From the NCBI RefSeq assembly GCF_030272615.1, contig NC_081405.1, forward strand, positions 607,339,677 through 607,403,676: 64,000 nucleotides of DNA, given 5' to 3'. The position numbers and the translations under genes are program-made. Under the pieces are notes generated by a model. It saw only the letters and a program-made list of their open reading frames with translations, was not told the origin of the DNA and made no database searches. The first letter of the stretch is position 1, and each line of letters begins with the position of its first letter. The stretch is from Cryptomeria japonica. Its lineage: Eukaryota > Streptophyta > Pinopsida > Cupressales > Cupressaceae. Shown one piece after another: positions 43,713 through 55,514 of the stretch.

Positions 43713-44330
43713 AAGACTTGTGGAGGTGGCGTGGCAAAGGAGTCCTAGGATATAGAGGAAGACGATGAGATTGATGGAGATCACCTAGGCTGGAGGGCAT
43801 TTTCCCTTTTGGTTGTTTAGTCCCTATTTTTGCGTACCTTGTTTGTGTCAGGTGCCATCTTTTCCCCCCTCTTGCTCGCTTGGTCTTCATTTTGTGTTTC
43901 TCTTGAGGGTCGTTCCTGGGGTGTTGATGTTTTTGGGTCATTTGTTCTTTGTGTAATGTCTTTCTTTCTTCTCAGGTTCCTTTTGGGCTCTTTTTGAGCT
44001 ATAGTGTGGGCTGAAGGCTTTGTGATCCATCTTTGTGTGGGGTCTCGGGGGGTTCTACACCTCTTGCAATGTTGGCTTGGATTTTTTCATGTATTGATCT
44101 TTAGAGGCTTCTTTTATTGCTCAAGGTTTGTCCCTATCATTGAGGTGGTTGTATGGTGGCTCCTCTATTTTTTGTCTCTCTTGGTGTTTTTTTGAGATTT
44201 ATGCTTATGTGGGAGAGGTTTTTAGGCTGGGGGTGTTTTTAAAATCTCTTGGGTTTGAGATTTTTGTGTTGATGGGGTGTTCTTTTCATTGCTTTCATCT
44301 TTCAATTCTCTGGTCAATCTTTATTGGGGT
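43713..44330. other. Unclassified segment between Copia-X and Copia-B
   Basis: About 620 bases, T-rich on the plus strand, with several medium open frames on both strands but no motif I recognise. It could be the decayed end of a LINE, host DNA, or part of the Copia-X LTR if the boundary is misplaced. Confidence 0.4.
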
Positions 44331-45397
44331 TGTTAGGTCCCAGAGACAACTAAGAGGGGGGGGGGGGGGGGTGAATCAGTTGTCCAATAAATTCAACCAA
44401 AATTAACTTAACCAAAACTTAATGCTTAATATCGGTAAACCAAACTTTATGCTAGTAGATAGTCTTAACAATTAATTGCAATACCGGTAAAGATTAATTG
44501 ATGAAACAAAAAGACAATAACATCCACAATACATAACACAATTTTTTGTACGTGGAAACCCTATAAGGGAAAAACCATGGTGGGAAGCCTTACCCACAAT
44601 CAAATGATACTACATTAGATAGTATGTGTGTACAATATGGATTTCGCACATGTAGAAAGGCCAGCTGCCTAGAGCTCAATGCTCAAACACAAAATGAGAG
44701 TCACACTGACTACAATTGGATGGTTAAATCCAATGATAATGTACTACACAAAATAGCCTCTTCATATGCTGGATTCAGTACCGGTTTAGTTTTGATTGAC
44801 TTCACAAAATCCTTCCTTCAACCTTTAAATGATGTCTACGTGTATATCTCTGCTTATTTTTGCATATACCTTATTGCAATCCTTTTCGCATTCACACATT
44901 AATCTCATAAATGAGATCTTACATTTATACCATAACCTAAGACCAATTGAATAGGTCGGCTCACCAAAACATATTACAATAAATCAGTTACATGTAAATC
45001 AATATCTGATGCATGATGTCGGCTCAATGTATTTACAATAATAATAAATCATCTCCATAACATGGCGTATTGATTTGGAATAGATATGACTGCCGGTGAT
45101 TATTATGGACCTATTTGCCAGTAACAATAAATATGCAAACCTCAATGAACAGTTAACCAAATTTCCAAAACCAAGTGATCGAATAATGTCTTTGAAATAA
45201 CCAAGTACTCCCCAAATCATTCCAAGTGCTAGTGAACAATATAATATGCTGGTGAACCAAATACCAGTGACTTGCATAAGTCTTTGTCTTGCCGGTGAAC
45301 ATAACCAAAGATCTCCAAGTGCTGATAAGTGTTGACAAGTGATGACAAGTGTTGACACCAATGACAAAACCATATCAACATATCCAAAATTCCAACA
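44331..45397 (-). repeat. Copia-B LTR 1 (3' LTR of internal copy 1)
   Basis: On the plus strand it runs TGTTAGGTCC to TTCCAACA. It has a long G-run (44355-44371), the GTGGAAACCC and GGGAAAAACCA pair (44553-44578) and a TATA box at about 44923-44930. It is followed by the polypurine tract at 45398-45412. Confidence 0.9.
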
Positions 45398-45770
45398 ATC
45401 TCCCCCTTTGGAATTGATGGCAACACAAGTTGGAAAAACCATCAAAGTGCCAAAACAGAAATGCCAAAAACCAAAAACCAACAATCTCCCAAAATACAGA
45501 TACAGAAAACAATCAATCTCTCCAACAATCTCTCCCAAAAGTAACAATCTCTTTCCCAAGGGATAATGTGTTTTTCCATATCAATCTCTCCCCATTTGAC
45601 ATAAAATGCCAAAGAAATACAAAACCAAATAGAATTAGTTCACAAAACTTATCACAAAATACTAACTCATTCAATATACCAACTACTCCGCTCGAGAATT
45701 CGCTCTTCTCATCAAAGCCAAAAAAAAAATTCTCTGTTACTTCTGCCGATTGATGACAAACATCAACTGT

Positions 45771-47330
45771 CTAAGTCTCTACCCATGGGGGTAGTACTCC
45801 AAGTTGTTCTCTAAGATACTCAAATGTTTCCTTAGGCAAAGGCTTTGTAAAAATATATAAAATCTGCTCTTTAGTATTCACATAAACCAATTTCACTTCT
45901 TTTCCTTCAACATTATCCTTTAGGAAATTGAATTTGATAGAAACATGTTTAGTATTAGAGTGAAATACCGGGTTCTTAGATATATCAATTGCTGCCATAT
46001 TATCACAGTAGATAGTTATAGGTTCCTTGCATTTTACCTTTATGTCCTTCAACATTTGTGTGATCCATAATATTTGTGTATAGTTAGTTGGTGCTGCAAC
46101 ATATTCTGATTCTGCTGTTGATAAACTTGTACAACTCTATTTCTTGCTTAACCATGAAATTAGTCTGCTACCAAGAAAAAATGCTCTGTAGATGGTTCTA
46201 TTTATGTCATCCACATCTCCTACCCAATTAGCATCTGTGTATGCACATAAGTCAAAATTTTCATTTCTAGGATACCATAAACCAAGATTTGTAGTGCCTT
46301 GTAGGTACTGGAAAATCCTTTTCACTGCCGATTCATGATTTTCTTTAGGATTACTCTGAAATATTGAAACAATACATACTGCATTCATAATATCAGGTAT
46401 TGTTTGTGTCAAATAAGGTAAACCTCATATCATAGAATTGTATCTAGTTGGATTAACAGGTGTAGATTCATCCTTCAAACATGATTTATCAGTTGTAGTC
46501 ATAGGTGTTCTTACCAGTTTATAGTTTTCCATGCCAAATTTCTTTAGTAATTCCTTCAAGTACTTAGTTTAACATAGGAATATACCTTTATCAGTATGTG
46601 AAATCTGCAATCCTAAAAGAATTTTATCTCTCCAATCATAGATATTTCAAATTCTTGCTGCATTTTGTTAGAAAAGTCTTTACACAAACCATCTTCTCCT
46701 CCAAAGATTATATCGTCAACAAAAACTTCAATAACCAAGATATCATCATTAGTCACTTTATAGTATAGATTGATGTCAGCATTACCTTTAGTGTAGCCAA
46801 GCTTCAAAAGATATTTGTCCAATCTAGCATACCAAGCTCTAGGAGCTTGTTTCAATCCATATAAAGCTTTCCTTAACTTGCAAACCATGTCTTTGTTATC
46901 TATCAAAGAAAATACATTAGGTTGCTCAATGTAAACTTCTTCTTCAAGATCTTCATTCAAAAATGCACATTTAACATCCATTTGATATACTTTATAGTTC
47001 TTGTGTGTTGCAAAAGCAAATAAAAGTTTGACTGCTTCAATTCTAGCTACCGATGCAAAAGTTTCATTGTAATCAATTCCTTCTTTTTAAAAATATCCCT
47101 TACACACCAATCTTGCTTTGTTTTTGATTACCATGCCATCTTCATTAAGTTTATTTCTAAAAACCCATTTAGTTCCAATTACATTTTTGTCTTTAGGACA
47201 GGGAACTAATCACCAAGTGTTATTCCTTTCAATTTGTTCCAATTCATCTTCCATAGCTTTAATCCAATATTTATCTTTACATGCCTCATTAATTGATGTA
47301 GGTTCCCTTTGGAAATAAGACATACCTCCT
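45771..47330 (-). pseudogene. Copia-B copy 1 reverse transcriptase and RNase H
   Basis: On the minus strand: [65 protein letters not shown] and FVDDIIFGG (46613-46981). RNase H has AYTDANWVGDVDD and YCDNMAAIDISKNPVF, ending FTKPLPKETFEYLREQLGV at about 45800. Stops follow KGYF and break the connection near 46600 and 46137. The catalytic Asp residues remain. It would copy the element RNA; this copy is dead. Confidence 0.88.
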
Positions 47331-47439
47331 CATTTGCCAATCTTCTTCTAGTCATAACTCCTTGAAATTTGTTTCCAATTATCTGATCTTTAGAATGATT
47401 TAATCTTACATACTGGGGTGTTCTTACTTGCTTCTATTC

Positions 47440-48240
47440 TTTAGTGACCGTTGAATCTGCAGATGATGCCGGTGTAAGTAGATCACCATTCTGTACCGGT
47501 GTATTCATAGTAGGTTCATTTGTGATTATTTCTATTGCCAGTTCAAAGTCTTCATACCTTGAATTTCCTCTAAATTGTTCATCAATTTTCACATTTGCAC
47601 TCTCAACATTTTTTGCAATCTCTTGTTAAAAGATCTATATGCCTTGCTTTTAGATGAATAACCAAAAAATATTCCTTCATCACTTGTAGGATCAAATTTG
47701 CGAATATACTCATCTCTTCTAATATAGCATTTACCTCCAAATATTCTGAAATATTTAAGAGTAGGAGTATTACCAAACCATAGCTCATGTGGGGTCTTAC
47801 CGGTTTCTCCTCTGAAGTGAACTCTGTTCAATGTATGAAAAGGTGTATTGACCACTTCTCTCCAATATATATGTGTTTGATTTGCTTCTGATATCATACT
47901 TCTGGCTGCATCCAAGATAGTTCTATTTTTTCTTTCCACAACTCCATTTTGCTGGGGTGCTTGGGGTGCTGACAACTGTCTTCTGATCCCATTCACTTCA
48001 CAGAATACTTTAAATTCCTTAGATGTGAATTCACCTCCTTGATATGATCTCAAACATTTGATTTTCTTGCCGGTTTCATTTTCTACCATCACCTTGAATA
48101 GTTTGAATTTCCCAAATGCTTCAGATTTTTCTCTGAGAAAAGTAACCCAACACATTCTAGAATAGTCATCAATGATTAGCATAAAATATCTATCTCCTTG
48201 TATACTTCTAGTTCTTTGTGGACCACATAAATCAGTATCA
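47440..48240 (-). pseudogene. Copia-B copy 1 integrase
   Basis: The frame 48182-47589 has IDDYSRMCWVTFLREKSEAF, LRSYQGGEFTSKEF (the usual SDQGGEF Asp reads Tyr) and APQQNGVVERKNRTI with the Glu. It continues with YFRIFGGKCYIRRDEY and GIFFGYSSKSKAY. The first Asp lies just upstream in the TDLCGPQ block (about 48235). Loss of the second catalytic Asp would disable it even without the stops. A linker with stops follows to 47440. Confidence 0.86.
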
Positions 48241-48840
48241 ATTAAGTCAAGAACATTGTTAGACTTCTCTCAAATACTCTTGAAAGCTGCTCTAACTTGC
48301 TTTACAAATTGACATTTCTTATATATCGGATTGTGAGGTTTAAGAATCTTAGGTAAATCTCTAACTGCCTTAGTAGTACTGATTTTCACAATGCAATCAA
48401 AATTTACATGACAAAGTCTCTTATGCCATAACCAACTTTCATCAATATGTGCAATCAAACATGCTTTCTTATTATTGTTCAAATGAAAGATATTACCTCT
48501 ATTCTGATTACCAATTGCAATTTCCAAACCATTTCTGTTTAAGATTTTGCATTTACCATTCTTGAATTGTAACTGAAATCCTTTCTGAACTAATTGACCA
48601 ACACTCAAAAGATTATGCTTCAAACCTTCAAAATAGTAAACATTATCAGTATTGTGCTTACCATCAAAAGGTATAGTGGCTTTTCCTTTGATGAAACAAG
48701 CTTTATCATCTTCAAATCTTACTAGAGCTCCATTGTAATCCTCAAAGGTTAAGAATTTACTCTTATCACCAGTCATATGATGTGAAGATCCTGAATCAAT
48801 AATCCATTCATCCTTATCTTCAACTTTAGCTGCCAGGGCC
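48241..48840 (-). pseudogene. Copia-B copy 1 protease and GAG-pre-integrase
   Basis: The protease site reads EWIIDSGSSHHMTGDKSKF (about 48755-48810), with the D-S-G intact. The frame 48776-48270 continues with the YYFEGLKHNLLSVGQL strand and the WLWHKRLCHVNFDCIVK box, ending in KKCQFVKQVRAAF, where one expected Cys of CKGCQFGK is Lys. It links nucleocapsid to integrase. Confidence 0.86.
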
Positions 48841-49935
48841 TGCTCTACCGGTTGAACAATAGGTGTCAGTTGAGCTTCTGTTATAGAAACAAAAGCCCAT
48901 CCATTGTCTGTTGGATCCTCTTTAGAATCATCAGTAACTACTTCATCGACATAATAACAAGATTTATCTCTATTCTTCTTAAACTTGTATTTTTGATTGT
49001 TAGGGTTAGGCTTCTATGTTTTTTTGGCTTCTTCTCTTAATCTTGCATGTCTATCAGGACATCTAGAAGCCATATGACAATTCTTATTATAGTTAAAACA
49101 TTTAAAGGGTGCTTTACCTTCATACTTACTCCCAATCGGACCTTTAGGCATTTTTCTTGCAAGTAGTGCTTCAAGTTCTTCAAATTCTTCATTTTCTCTC
49201 CTGCTTTCTTAAAGTTCTCATGCATAGAAGGCTTTCCAATTAGATTTATCATGTGATGATGATGATGTTGTAGTTGATGATGATGCTTTAAAAGCTAGAT
49301 CTGTTTTGATAGTAGTAACAGGACCAAATTCCTAACCCTCAAAAGCTGAAAGTTTTCCAACCAAAGTGTCTCTAGATACTAATGCATTAGGCATCGTTCT
49401 TAATTCATTTATAACATTAAATTTTATTTTATATGCCGGTGGAAAATCTCTTAAAAGTTTAGAAACAATCTCCTCTTCACTTAAGGTTCCTCCACAACAA
49501 TGTATATCCAAAATAATTTCATTTACTCTTTTCATAAAAGAAAAAATTCTTTCTTCTTCTTCCATTTTCATATTTTCATACCTAACCTAGAAGCATTCAA
49601 GTTTTACAATTTTGATTTTGGAATCTCCTTTATTTAATATTTCTAGTTTGACCCAAATAGCTTTAGTAGTAGATCTATCTGACAATCCAATGACTTTCTG
49701 ATCTGGCAATGCGCTCAAAAGTGCTTCTCTTGCTTTGCAATCAATTTCCTCATCTTTAGCCAAGTTAGGTGGATTAGGTTGACCTTAAGTAGGAGTAGTA
49801 TAGCCATTCTTTGTAACATCCCATATGTCCTTTCCAATTCAATTAAAGGATGTCTCTATCTTGATCTTCCATATGCCATAGTTAGTTCCATCAAGTTTCA
49901 GTCTGTCCTTCCTAAAATAGTTAGAAGATATTAGA
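48841..49935 (-). pseudogene. Copia-B copy 1 gag and nucleocapsid
   Basis: Near 49900 it starts with KDRLKLDGTNYGIWKIKIE, but the expected ATG is lost. The capsid continues with KAIWVKLEILNKGDSK and, in the frame 49571-49332, MKMEEEERIFSFMKRVNEI and LLRDFPPAYKIKFNVINELRT. The nucleocapsid has CFNYNKNCHMASRCP, where the second Cys is Tyr and the Gly before His is Cys. A basic stretch and a short acidic one lead to protease. Several stops break it. Confidence 0.83.
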
Positions 49936-49973
49936 TCTCCTCAAGTTGTTAAACTTCTGAAAAAAGAGGACTA

Positions 49974-49986
49974 GGCTCTGATACCA
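49974..49986 (-). other. Primer-binding site of Copia-B copy 1
   Basis: On the minus strand TGGTATCAGAGCC lies two bases after the middle LTR. It fits initiator-methionine tRNA. Confidence 0.9.
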
Positions 49987-49988
49987 AT

Positions 49989-51022
49989 TGTTAGGTCTGG
50001 GAGACAACTGAGAGGGTAGGCAGGTGAATTAGTTGTTCAATAAATTCAACCAAAATTAACTTAACCAAAACATAATGCTTAATACCGATAAACCAAACTT
50101 TATGTCGGTAGACATTCTTAACAGTTAATTGCAATACCGGTAAAGATTAATGCATGAAATATAAAGACAATAAAATCCACAATGCATAACACAAATATTT
50201 GTATGTGGAAACACTGTAAGGGAAAAACGACGATGGGAAGCCTTACCCACAATCAAATGATAATACTGTAGATAGTATGTGTACAATATGGATTCTACAC
50301 ATGCAAAAAGGCCAACTGCCTAGAGCTCACTACTCAATCACAAAATGAGAGTTACACTGATAATGTACTGCATAAAATAGCATCTTCATATGATGGATTC
50401 AGTATCGGTTTAGTTCTGATTGCCTTCACAAAATCCTTCCTTGAACCATTAAATCATGTCTGTGTGTATAGCTCTGCTTATTTTTGCATATACCTTATTG
50501 CAATCCTTTTCACATTCACACATTAATCTCATAAATGAGATCTTACATTTATACCATAACCTAAGACCAATTGAATAGGTAAGCTTACTAAAAGATATTA
50601 CAATAAAATCAATTACAAGTAAATCAATAGCCGATGCATGATGTCGGCTCAATGCATTTACAATAATAATAAATCATCTCCATAACATGTCGTGATGATC
50701 TGGAATAGATATGACTATCGGTGCTTATTCTAGACCTATTTGTCGATAACAACAAATATGCAAACCCGAATGAACAATTAACCAAATTACCAAAACCAAG
50801 TGATCGAATAATGTCTTTGACATAATCAAGTACTCTCCAAATCATGCCAAGTGCTGGTGAACAATATATTCTACCGGTGAACCAAATAATAGTTACTTGC
50901 ATAAGTCTTTGTCTATCCAATGAACATAACCAAAGGTCTCAAAGTGCTGATAAGTGTTGACAAGCGATGACATGTGTTGACATTAATGACAAAACCATAT
51001 CAACATATCCAAAATGCTAACA
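49989..51022 (-). repeat. Copia-B middle LTR, shared by both internal copies
   Basis: It is homologous to 44331-45397 but lacks about 30 bases in its first half and has a shorter, broken G-run. TATA is at about 50547-50554. To its right is the polypurine tract of copy 2 (51023-51037). Confidence 0.9.
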
Positions 51023-51525
51023 ATCTCCCCCTTTGGCATTGATGGCAACACAAGATGGAGAAACCATTAAAGTGCCAAAATAGAAATGCCAAAAACCAAA
51101 AACCAACAATCTCCCAAAATATAGATACATAGAGCAATCAATCTCTCCGACAATCTCTCCCATAAGTAACAATCTCTCTCCCAAGGGATAATGTGTTTTT
51201 CCATATCAATCTCTCCCCCTTTGACATCAAATTCCAAAGCAATACAAAACCAAATACAATTAGTTCATATAACTTAGCGCAAAATACCAACTCATTCAAT
51301 ATACCAACTACTCCTCCTGAGAAGTAGCTCTTCTCATCAAAGCCGGAAAAATATTTCTCTATTAATTTTGCCGGTTGATGACAAACATCAACTGTCTAAG
51401 TCTCTACTGGTCGGGGTAGGACTCCAAGTTGTTCTCTGAGATACTCAAATGTTTCCTTAGGCAAAGGATTTGTAAAAATATCTGCAATCTGCTATCCAGT
51501 ATTCACATAAACCAATTTCACTTCT

Positions 51526-52975
51526 TTAAACCAATTTCACTTCTTTTGCTTTGACATTCTCCTTTAGAAAATTGAATTCGATAGAAACATGTTTAGTCTT
51601 AGAGTGAAATACTGGGTTCTTAGATATATCAATTGTTGTCATATTATCATAGTAGACAGTTATAGGTTCCTTGCATTTTACCTTTATGTCCTTCAACATT
51701 TGCTTGATCCATAATACCCATGTATACTTAGTTGTTGCTGCAACATATTTTGATTCTGCTGTTGATAAACTTGTACAACATTGTTTCCTTAACCATGAAA
51801 TTATTCTATTGCCAAGAAAAAATGCTCTGCCGATGGTGCTTTTTCTATCATCCACATCTCCTACCCAATTAGCATCTGTGTATGCACATAAGTCAAAATT
51901 TTCATTTCTAGGATACCATAAACCAACATTTGTAGTGACTTGTAGGTACCGGAAAATCCTTTTCACTACTGATTCATGATTTTAGTTAGAATTACTATGA
52001 AATATTGAAACAATACATACTGTATTCATAATATCAGGTCTTGTTTGTGTAGAATACAGTAAACTTCCTATCATAGATTTTTATCTAGTCGGATTAACAG
52101 GTGTAGATTCATCATTCAAAGATAATTTATCAGTTATAGTCATAGGTGTGCTTCCGGTTTACAGTTTTCCATGCCAAATTTCTTTAGTAATTCCTTCAAG
52201 TACTTAGTTTGACATAGGAATATACATTTATTAGTCTGTGAAATCTACAATCCTAAAAAGAATTTTATCTCTCCAATCATAGACATTTCAAATTCTTGTT
52301 GCATTTTGTTAGAAAAGTCTTTACACAATACATCTTCTCCTCCAAAGAATATATCATCAAGAAAAATTTCAATAACCAAGATGTCATCATTAGTCACTTT
52401 GTAGTATAGATTGTTGTCAGTATTACCTTTAGTGTAACCAAGCTTCAAAATATATTTGTCCAATCTAGCATACCAAGCTCTAGGAGCTTGTTTCAATCCA
52501 TATAAAGCTTTCCCTAACCTGCAAACCATGTCTTTGTTATCTGTCAAAGAAAATCCATCAGGTTGCTCAATGTAAACTTCTTCTTCAAGATCTCCATTCA
52601 GAAATGGACATTTAACATCCATTTGTTATACTTTATAGTTCTTGTGTGCTACAAAAGCAAATAAAAGTTTGACTGCTTCAATTCTAGCTACCGGTGCAAA
52701 GGTTTCATTGTAATCAATTCCTTCCTTTTGAGAATATCTCTTACACACCAATCTTTCTTTGTTTATGATTAGTATGCCATCTTCATTAAGTTTATTTCTG
52801 AAAACCCATTTAGTTCCAATTACATTTTTGTCTTTAGGTCGGGAACTAATGACCAAGTGTTATTCCTTTCAATTTGTTTCAATTCATCTTCTATAAATTT
52901 AGTCCAATATTTATCTTCATATGCCTCATTAATTGATGCAGGTTCAATTTGAGAAATAAGACATACCTCCTAATT
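51526..52975 (-). pseudogene. Copia-B copy 2 reverse transcriptase and RNase H
   Basis: The blocks are those of copy 1: [47 protein letters not shown] (with a stop at the start of YQMDVK) and [14 protein letters not shown]. The catalytic box is FLDDIFFGG instead of FVDDIIF. RNase H has AYTDANWVGDVDDRKSTIG, STAESKYVAATTKY and YYDNMTTIDISKNP. A direct duplication of about 18 bases (AAACCAATTTCACTTCTT, 51509-51546) breaks the end. Confidence 0.87.
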
Positions 52976-53074
52976 TGCCAATCTTCCTCTACTCATAACT
53001 CCTTGAAATTTGTTTCCAATTATCTGATCTTTAGAATGATTTAATCTTACATACCGGGGTGTTTTTACTTGCTG

Positions 53075-53930
53075 CTATTCTTTAGTGACTGTTGAATCTC
53101 CAGATGATGCCGGTGTAACTAGATCAACATTTTGTACCGGTGTATTCACAATAGGTTCATTTGTGATTATTTCTATTGCAAGTTCAAAGTCTGTGTACCT
53201 TGAATTTCCTCTAAATTGTTCATCAATTTTCACATTTGCACTCTCAACAATTTTCTCCAATCTCTTGTTAAAACATCCATGTGCGTTGCTTTTAGATGAA
53301 TAACCAAGAAATATTCCTTCATCACTTCTAAGATCAAATTTGCTAATATACTCATCTCTTCTAATATATCATTTACTTCAAAATATTCAAAAATATTTAA
53401 GAGTAGGAGTATTACCAAATCATAGCTCATGTGGGGTCTTACCGGTGTCTCCTCTTATGTTAACTCTGTTAAATGTATAAATAGCTGTATTGACCACTTC
53501 TGTCCAGTATATATGAGGTAGATTTGCTTCTGATATCATACTTCTGGCTGCATCCAAGATAGTTCTATTTTTCCTTTCCACAACTCCATTTTGCTAGGGT
53601 ATCCAGGGTGCTGAAATCTATTTTCTGATCCCATTCACTTCATAGAATGCATTAAATTCCTTAAATGTCAATTCACCTCCTTGATCTGATCTCAAACATT
53701 TGATTTTTTGCCGGTTTTATTTTCTACCATCACCTTGAATAGTTTGAATTTCCCAAATGCTTCAGATTTTTCTTTGAGAAAAGTAACCCAACACATTCTA
53801 GAATAGTCATCAACAATTAGCATAAAATATCTATCTCCTTGTATACCTCTAGTTCTTATTGGACCATATAAATCAGTATGAATTAAATCAAGAACATTGT
53901 TAGACTTCTCTGGAATACTCTTGAAAGACG
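53075..53930 (-). pseudogene. Copia-B copy 2 integrase
   Basis: The first catalytic Asp is in LIHTDLYGPIRTRG (about 53865-53890), then VDDYSRMCWVTFLKEKSEAF. A frameshift near 53695 follows. Later pieces (QGGELTFKEF with the usual Phe lost, QNGVVERKNRTI) are in other frames. The last part (53430-53230) covers the region corresponding to YFRIFGGKCYIRR, again shifted. It is more decayed than copy 1. Confidence 0.82.
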
Positions 53931-54440
53931 CTCTAACTTGATTTCCAAATTGACATTCCTTACATACCAGATTGTGAGTTTTAACAATCTTAGGTAAATC
54001 TCTAACTGCCTTAGTAGTATTGATTTTCACAATGCAATCAAAATTTACATGACAAAGTCTCTTGTGCCATAAAAAAATTTCATCAATATATGCAATCAAA
54101 CATGCTTTCTCATTATTGTTCAAATGAATGATATTACCTCTAGTCTGATTACTGGTTGCAATTTCCAAACCAGTTATGTTTAAGATTTTGCATTTACCAT
54201 TCTTGAATTGTAACTGAAATCCTTTCTCAACTAATTTACCAACACTCAAAAGATTATGCTTCAAACCTTCAACATAGTAAACATTATCAATATTGTGCTT
54301 ACCATGAAAAGATATAGTGTCTTTCCTTTGATCAAACAAGCTTTATCATCTCCAAATCTTACTAGACCTCCATTGTAATCATGAAAGGTTAAGACTTTAC
54401 TCTTATCACTAGTCATATGATATGAACATCCTGAACCAAT
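53931..54440 (-). pseudogene. Copia-B copy 2 protease and GAG-pre-integrase
   Basis: The protease site has lost its function: the Trp codon before it is a stop and the catalytic Asp is Gly (GSGCSYHMT, about 54405-54435). GAG-pre-integrase is open, with YYVEGLKHNLLSVGKL, FLWHKRLCHVNFDCIVK and CKECQFGNQVRASF, and here the Cys pair is kept. Confidence 0.84.
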
Positions 54441-55514
54441 AATTCATTCATCCTTCTCTTCAACTTTAGCTGCCAGGGCTTGCTCTACCAGTTGAATAGT
54501 AGGTGCCAGTTGATCTTCTATTATAGAAACAAAATCCCATCCATTGTCTATGGGATCCTCATCAGAATCATCAGTAACTCCTTCATCAGCATAATAACAA
54601 GATTTGTCTCTATTCTTCTTAAACTTGTATTTCTGATAGTCAGGATTAGGGTTGTGTGTTCTTTTAGCTTCTTCTCTTAATCTTGCATGTCTATTAGGAC
54701 ATCTAGAAGCCATATGACCAATCTTATTATAGTTAAAACATTTAAAGGGTGCTTTACCTTCATACTTACTTCCAATTGGACCTTTAGGCATTTTCCTTGC
54801 AAATAGTGCTTCAAGTTATTCAAGTTCTTCAAGTTCTTCATTTTCTCTCCTGCTTTCTTCAAGTTATCTTGCATAGAAGGCTTTTCAATCAGATTTATCA
54901 TGTGATGATGACGATGCTGTAGTTAATGATGATGCCTTAAAAGCTAGATCTGTCTTGATAATATTAACAGGACCAAATTCCTCAAGCTCAAAAGCTGAAA
55001 GTTTTCCAAACAAAGTGTCTCTAGATACTGATGCATTAGGCATTGTTCTTAATTCATTTATAGTGGTAACTTTCATTTTATATGCTGGTGGAAAAGCTCT
55101 TAAGACTTTAGAAAAAATCTCATCTTCACTTAAGGTTCCTCCACAACATTGTATACCCAAAACAATTTAATTTACTATTTCCATAAAAGCAGAAATTCTT
55201 TCTTCTTCCATTTTTTGATTTTCATACCTGACCCGGAAGCATTCAAGTTTTGCAATCTTGACTATGGAATCTCCTTCATTCAATGTTTCCAGTTTGTCCC
55301 AAATAGCTTTAGCAATAGATCTATTTGACAATGCTCTCAAAAGTGCTTCTCTTTATTTGCAATCATTTTCCTCATCTTTAGCAAAGTTAGGTAGATTAGG
55401 TTGACCTGGAGTAGGAGTAGTATAGCCATTCTTTGTAACATCCCATATGTCCTTTCCAATTCAATTCAAGTGTGTCTCCATCTTGATCTTCCATATGCCA
55501 TAGTTAGTTCCATC
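54441..55514 (-). pseudogene. Copia-B copy 2 gag and nucleocapsid (cut by Gypsy-G2)
   Basis: The nucleocapsid frame 54791-54444 has CFNYNKIGHMASRCPNR (second Cys replaced by Tyr, the rest intact) and a basic KYKFKKNRDKSCYYADEG segment. The capsid frame 55160-54885 has LRAFPPAYKMKVTTINELRT. The N-terminal part (55170-55514) is broken and stops at 55514, where Gypsy-G2 begins; copy 1 shows the uninterrupted sequence (CCATC|AAGTTT, 49893-49903). Confidence 0.84.

Larger units (their letters stand above)
44331..55514 (-). mobile_element. Copia-B: tandem copia, LTR-internal-LTR-internal
   Basis: LTRs are at 44331-45397 and 49989-51022. Internal copy 1 is 45398-49988 and internal copy 2 is 51023-55514. 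The middle LTR has a primer site on its left (copy 1) and a polypurine tract on its right (copy 2), so it serves both. The third LTR should lie beyond Gypsy-G2, which interrupts copy 2 in its leader. The copies differ at roughly one in eight residues in RT, so both are old. Confidence 0.9.

Noticed and set aside
44355-44371. The long G-run as a sequencing error
   Set aside because: Similar, shorter G-runs occur at the same LTR position in other copia families, so a run is real even if its exact length is not.
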